From Spirosoma spitsbergense DSM 19989 (GTDB lineage: Bacteria; Bacteroidota; Bacteroidia; Cytophagales; Spirosomataceae): 64,000 nucleotides of DNA. Under the pieces are notes generated by a model. That model saw only the letters and a list, made by a program, of their open reading frames with translations. It ran no database searches and was not told the DNA's origin. The stretch lies in NCBI RefSeq assembly GCF_000374085.1, contig NZ_KB893522.1:1-64000 (forward strand), in the 5' to 3' direction. Shown piece after piece: positions 61,887 through 64,000 of the stretch. Position 1 is the stretch's first letter, and the number at the start of each line of letters is the position of its first letter. The translations under genes were made by a program, and so were the position numbers.

Positions 61887-63296
61887 CTATTTTTTTTTAT
61901 AAACATCCGTAATTTCCGTCTTTTCATACTGATTGGCCAGGGCCGGAGCGCGTTGAAATAGTTTCTCAACCACGTTTTCCCGGTCCAGAATATAATCGGG
62001 CGGGTCTTTTCGGAAGTGGTCGAATATGTTGATGACCGCTTCGTAGTTATCCAGGTTTTTCAGGTCATACTTCGACAAATCCCAGTTGAGGTAAGGGGTC
62101 GCCAGCTGGTTGTACCGATACGCACTCAGGTCTTCGCCAATAATCAGAATCCGTTGGTTTCGAATGGTATCGGGCAGGGGAGACGGTTGTACCTGCAGGC
62201 TGCTTAATCGACCCAGTCCGGAGCCGGGAATGAGGCCCAGCGCACCCTGGTAAAAAAACAATAAAATCAGCATAAACGCAATCAGAAACGTTAGTTCGGC
62301 CAACCAGGCCCGGCGTACGCCCTCGAAATAAAAATAGGTGAAGTAGGCCATTGGGGGTACGAAACTCAAAAACATCATCGGTGCCAGGAAAGGCATCAGC
62401 CCGGTCGTAAGTACAACAACCACAAACCAGATGGCCATAATTTGCTGAATGCGTTGCTGAAAGTTGACATACCGTCCGGATCGATTCAACAAACTCACGA
62501 AACCCAATACGCCAAGCCCCAGCGGAATAAACAGGGAAACCAGCAGCGACTGAAAATCGGACAGAGAATACTGACGAACCCGAAAAACGGCTGCCAGCAG
62601 GTTTCGGTTGAAATCGTCCAGGCTATCGAACAGGTAATAGAAAAGAATGGTGGCGGCAAAGGGAAACAGGAAACCAAACAGCGACAACGAATACTGCCGG
62701 AAGGTAGCTCCCGTATAAAAGAGTAGCGACAGCACTGCCCAGATAATGAAAAGGGCGGAAGGCAGATAGAAAAGTGCGGCTATACCGATGTAAAAACCTA
62801 CTTCAAATACTTCGTCGGTAGCCCCACGCCGATCCATCTGACGCACGAGGGTGCCAAACGCCAACAGCAGAAAACTGGTTGACATGAGCACCGGAGAGAG
62901 CGTCATGCAGTCGAAGGAAAGGTGCATGAACAGCATGTAAAGCAGGCCCGGCCAGAAGGTGCGCTCCGGAAAAATATCCCGCGTGTTGATGAGGTAGTTG
63001 AAGTAAACGACCTGAAAAACGGCTACCAGGGTAGCCGCTCCGTGCAGCGCAACCAGCGACCGGCCAAACAGCGTATCCATCCCCCAGTACACCAGGGCCG
63101 ACAGGGGACTCACGCTATCCCAGATGTCGCGGTAGAGTAAATTGCCCTGGCTGATCTGTTCGCCAACGATCATCCAGTTCAACTCCGGAATCAGGAGCGG
63201 GAAGGAGTGAAGCAGCAGCGGTAGCCGAATCAGCAGCAACAAACCCAGCAAACTAACGTACTGGTAGGGGAAATACGATTGAAAAAAGCGTAGCAA
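61887..63296 (-). CDS. Large multi-span membrane protein (DUF6427-like)
   Basis: 469 residues with about eleven membrane helices, beginning with SYFPYQYVSLLGLLLLIRLPLLLHSFPLLIPELNWMIVGEQIS. The first loop (NWMIVGEQISQGNLLYRDIWDSVSPLSALVYW) resembles the acidic loop of GT-C enzymes, and it ends with a soluble tail (VINIFDHFRKDPPDYILDREN). A mannosyl- or glycosyltransferase-like role is possible, but there is no firm motif. It matches hypothetical proteins common in this order. Confidence 0.7.
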   Translation of the reverse strand: MLRFFQSYFPYQYVSLLGLLLLIRLPLLLHSFPLLIPELNWMIVGEQISQGNLLYRDIWDSVSPLSALVYWGMDTLFGRSLVALHGAATLVAVFQVVYFNYLINTRDIFPERTFWPGLLYMLFMHLSFDCMTLSPVLMSTSFLLLAFGTLVRQMDRRGATDEVFEVGFYIGIAALFYLPSALFIIWAVLSLLFYTGATFRQYSLSLFGFLFPFAATILFYYLFDSLDDFNRNLLAAVFRVRQYSLSDFQSLLVSLFIPLGLGVLGFVSLLNRSGRYVNFQQRIQQIMAIWFVVVVLTTGLMPFLAPMMFLSFVPPMAYFTYFYFEGVRRAWLAELTFLIAFMLILLFFYQGALGLIPGSGLGRLSSLQVQPSPLPDTIRNQRILIIGEDLSAYRYNQLATPYLNWDLSKYDLKNLDNYEAVINIFDHFRKDPPDYILDRENVVEKLFQRAPALANQYEKTEITDVYKKK

Positions 63297-63299
63297 GGT

Positions 63300-63430
63300 T
63301 AATCAGTTAGTGGGTCGATGAGTTAATCAGGTAGAAAGTCGAGGAGTTGGTTCGTGGCTAAAGCGAACAGCATATGCGCCAACCACTGACTGACTCACCG
63401 ACTGAGCAACTCCGTTAGTGAGCGGCTGAT
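63300..63430. repeat. Intergenic stretch with repeated short words
   Basis: Repeated GTTAGTG, GAGTTAATCAG and CTGACTGACTC words pair partly with each other. It lies between the divergent membrane-protein and rbfA genes, like other word-repeat dyads in the window. Confidence 0.4.
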
Positions 63431-63507
63431 AACTGCGAATTTACAGTCAATTTCGGCAGAACGGAAAAATGGGTGGATATTTGCAAATACATTACCTATT
63501 TAGTGCT

Positions 63508-63879
63508 ATGGAATCGAAACGACAGCAGAAAGTTGCCCGGCAATTGCAGAGAGATTTAAGCGAGATTTTTCAGCGCGATGTACCACATTTGTTCAACGGG
63601 GCTTTCATCACCGTTACCAGCGTACGCGTTTCTCCCGACCTGAGTGTGGCCCGTGTATACCTGAGTTTTCTGGCGACTAAAGATAAACAGCTGTTGCTGG
63701 AAAGTATCCAGGAGAAGAGCAAAGTACTGCGGCAGCACCTGGGTGAGCGGGTCCGTCATCAGTTGCGCATTGTACCTGACGTTAGTTTTTACCTGGACGA
63801 TACGGCCGACTACGCCGATAAAATGGATAAACTCTTCTCGGGCCTGGAAATTCCCCCCGAAACGGAAGAGGAAGAATAA
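63508..63879 (+). CDS. rbfA: Ribosome-binding factor A
   Basis: From 63508 (MESKRQQKVARQLQRDLSEIFQRD) 123 residues of the KH-fold RbfA: FITVTSVRVSPDLSVARVYLSFL and LGERVRHQLRIVPDVSFYLDDT. It helps mature 30S subunits. The frame is open from 63469 but family members start at 63508. The Glu-rich tail is usual. Confidence 0.95.
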   Translation: MESKRQQKVARQLQRDLSEIFQRDVPHLFNGAFITVTSVRVSPDLSVARVYLSFLATKDKQLLLESIQEKSKVLRQHLGERVRHQLRIVPDVSFYLDDTADYADKMDKLFSGLEIPPETEEEE

Positions 63880-63956
63880 AGAGTGAAAGAGTGAAAATCG
63901 CTGATGCAAACTGGCTAACACTGGATAGTTCTCACAATATCGCTCTTTCACTCTTT
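63878..63956. other. 14-base dyad after rbfA
   Basis: AAAGAGTGAAAGAG (63878-63891) and CTCTTTCACTCTTT (63943-63956) are exact reverse complements. It may form the transcript end or a spacer before the next gene. Confidence 0.5.
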
Positions 63957-63977
63957 CTCTCATTCACTCATTACAAA

Positions 63978-64000
63978 ATGAACCTCCCCGTCTGGATTGC
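63978..64000 (+). CDS. Start of an FtsX-like ABC transporter permease gene (partial)
   Basis: Seven codons MNLPVWI run to the window end. From memory, genes after rbfA in Cytophagales encode LolC/E-type ABC permeases starting MNLPFFIA. Only this start is visible. Confidence 0.35.

Noticed and set aside
1-64000. CRISPR arrays, tRNA or rRNA genes, prophage or toxin-antitoxin modules
   Set aside because: No regularly spaced repeats, no cloverleaf or ribosomal RNA sequence and no phage structural or toxin motif were seen by reading the window.

Overview
The window looks like a chromosomal segment of a Bacteroidota of the order Cytophagales, most like Spirosoma or a close relative. The reasons are type IX secretion (T9SS) sorting domains on a SprB-repeat protein and a C25 peptidase, GSCFA, DUF6427-like and Bacteroidota-type AraC proteins, a TonB receptor with a CarboxypepD_reg-like domain, and repeated TAnnTTTG promoter boxes, some with a TTTG box about 19 bases upstream. 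I saw no tRNA, rRNA, CRISPR array or phage module.

Layout. 1-280: the end of an insertion sequence whose transposase appears to need a -1 frameshift; it has cut off the 5' part of a TPR histidine kinase (to 2019), followed by its response regulator. 2.9-8.3 kb: a lipoprotein, a secreted protein of the acetylxylan-esterase-associated type, a GH43 arabinanase, and a cytochrome c/PQQ sugar dehydrogenase. 8.6-14.5 kb: two small enzymes, a UPF1-like helicase, a membrane protein and a quinone oxidoreductase, with two decayed fragments of a second helicase copy, one on each side. 14.5-17.5 kb: a 160-base dyad element, a frameshifted AraC regulator, a PhyH dioxygenase and an HbpS-like protein. 17.7-22.5 kb: YtxH, GlmM, and an Anbu protease with a transglutaminase. 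22.6-30.2 kb: surface proteins (SprB repeats, C25 peptidase, acyltransferase). 30.3-40 kb: housekeeping genes (NifU/Mrp, the S6-S18-L9 operon, YggS, RF3, RuvC). 40-46.5 kb: an envelope/polysaccharide cluster of overlapping genes, plus a 35-residue membrane protein. 46.5-53 kb: AraC with an aldo/keto reductase, HolA, and a TonB receptor with a lipoprotein that is probably for metal uptake. 53-60.6 kb: a GC-rich glycosidase operon (isomerase, two GH3 enzymes, an agarase-like GH) whose first gene is fused to the front of an ECF sigma factor. 61-64 kb: queuosine-precursor transporter, large membrane protein, RbfA and the first codons of a permease gene.

How it works together. Most of the window is core metabolism and translation, broken up by saccharide use (GH43, PQQ dehydrogenase, the GH3 operon) and surface export. 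The notable features are signs of genome rearrangement: an IS-truncated kinase, helicase relics, a DUF1349-like relic, a 16-base frameshifting insertion in AraC, and a sigma factor/glycosidase fusion that appears to place the sugar operon behind a sigma-factor promoter. Five genes carry a TAnnTTT(G/A) box exactly four bases before ATG, which suggests leaderless transcripts. No clearly new multi-gene system was recognised.
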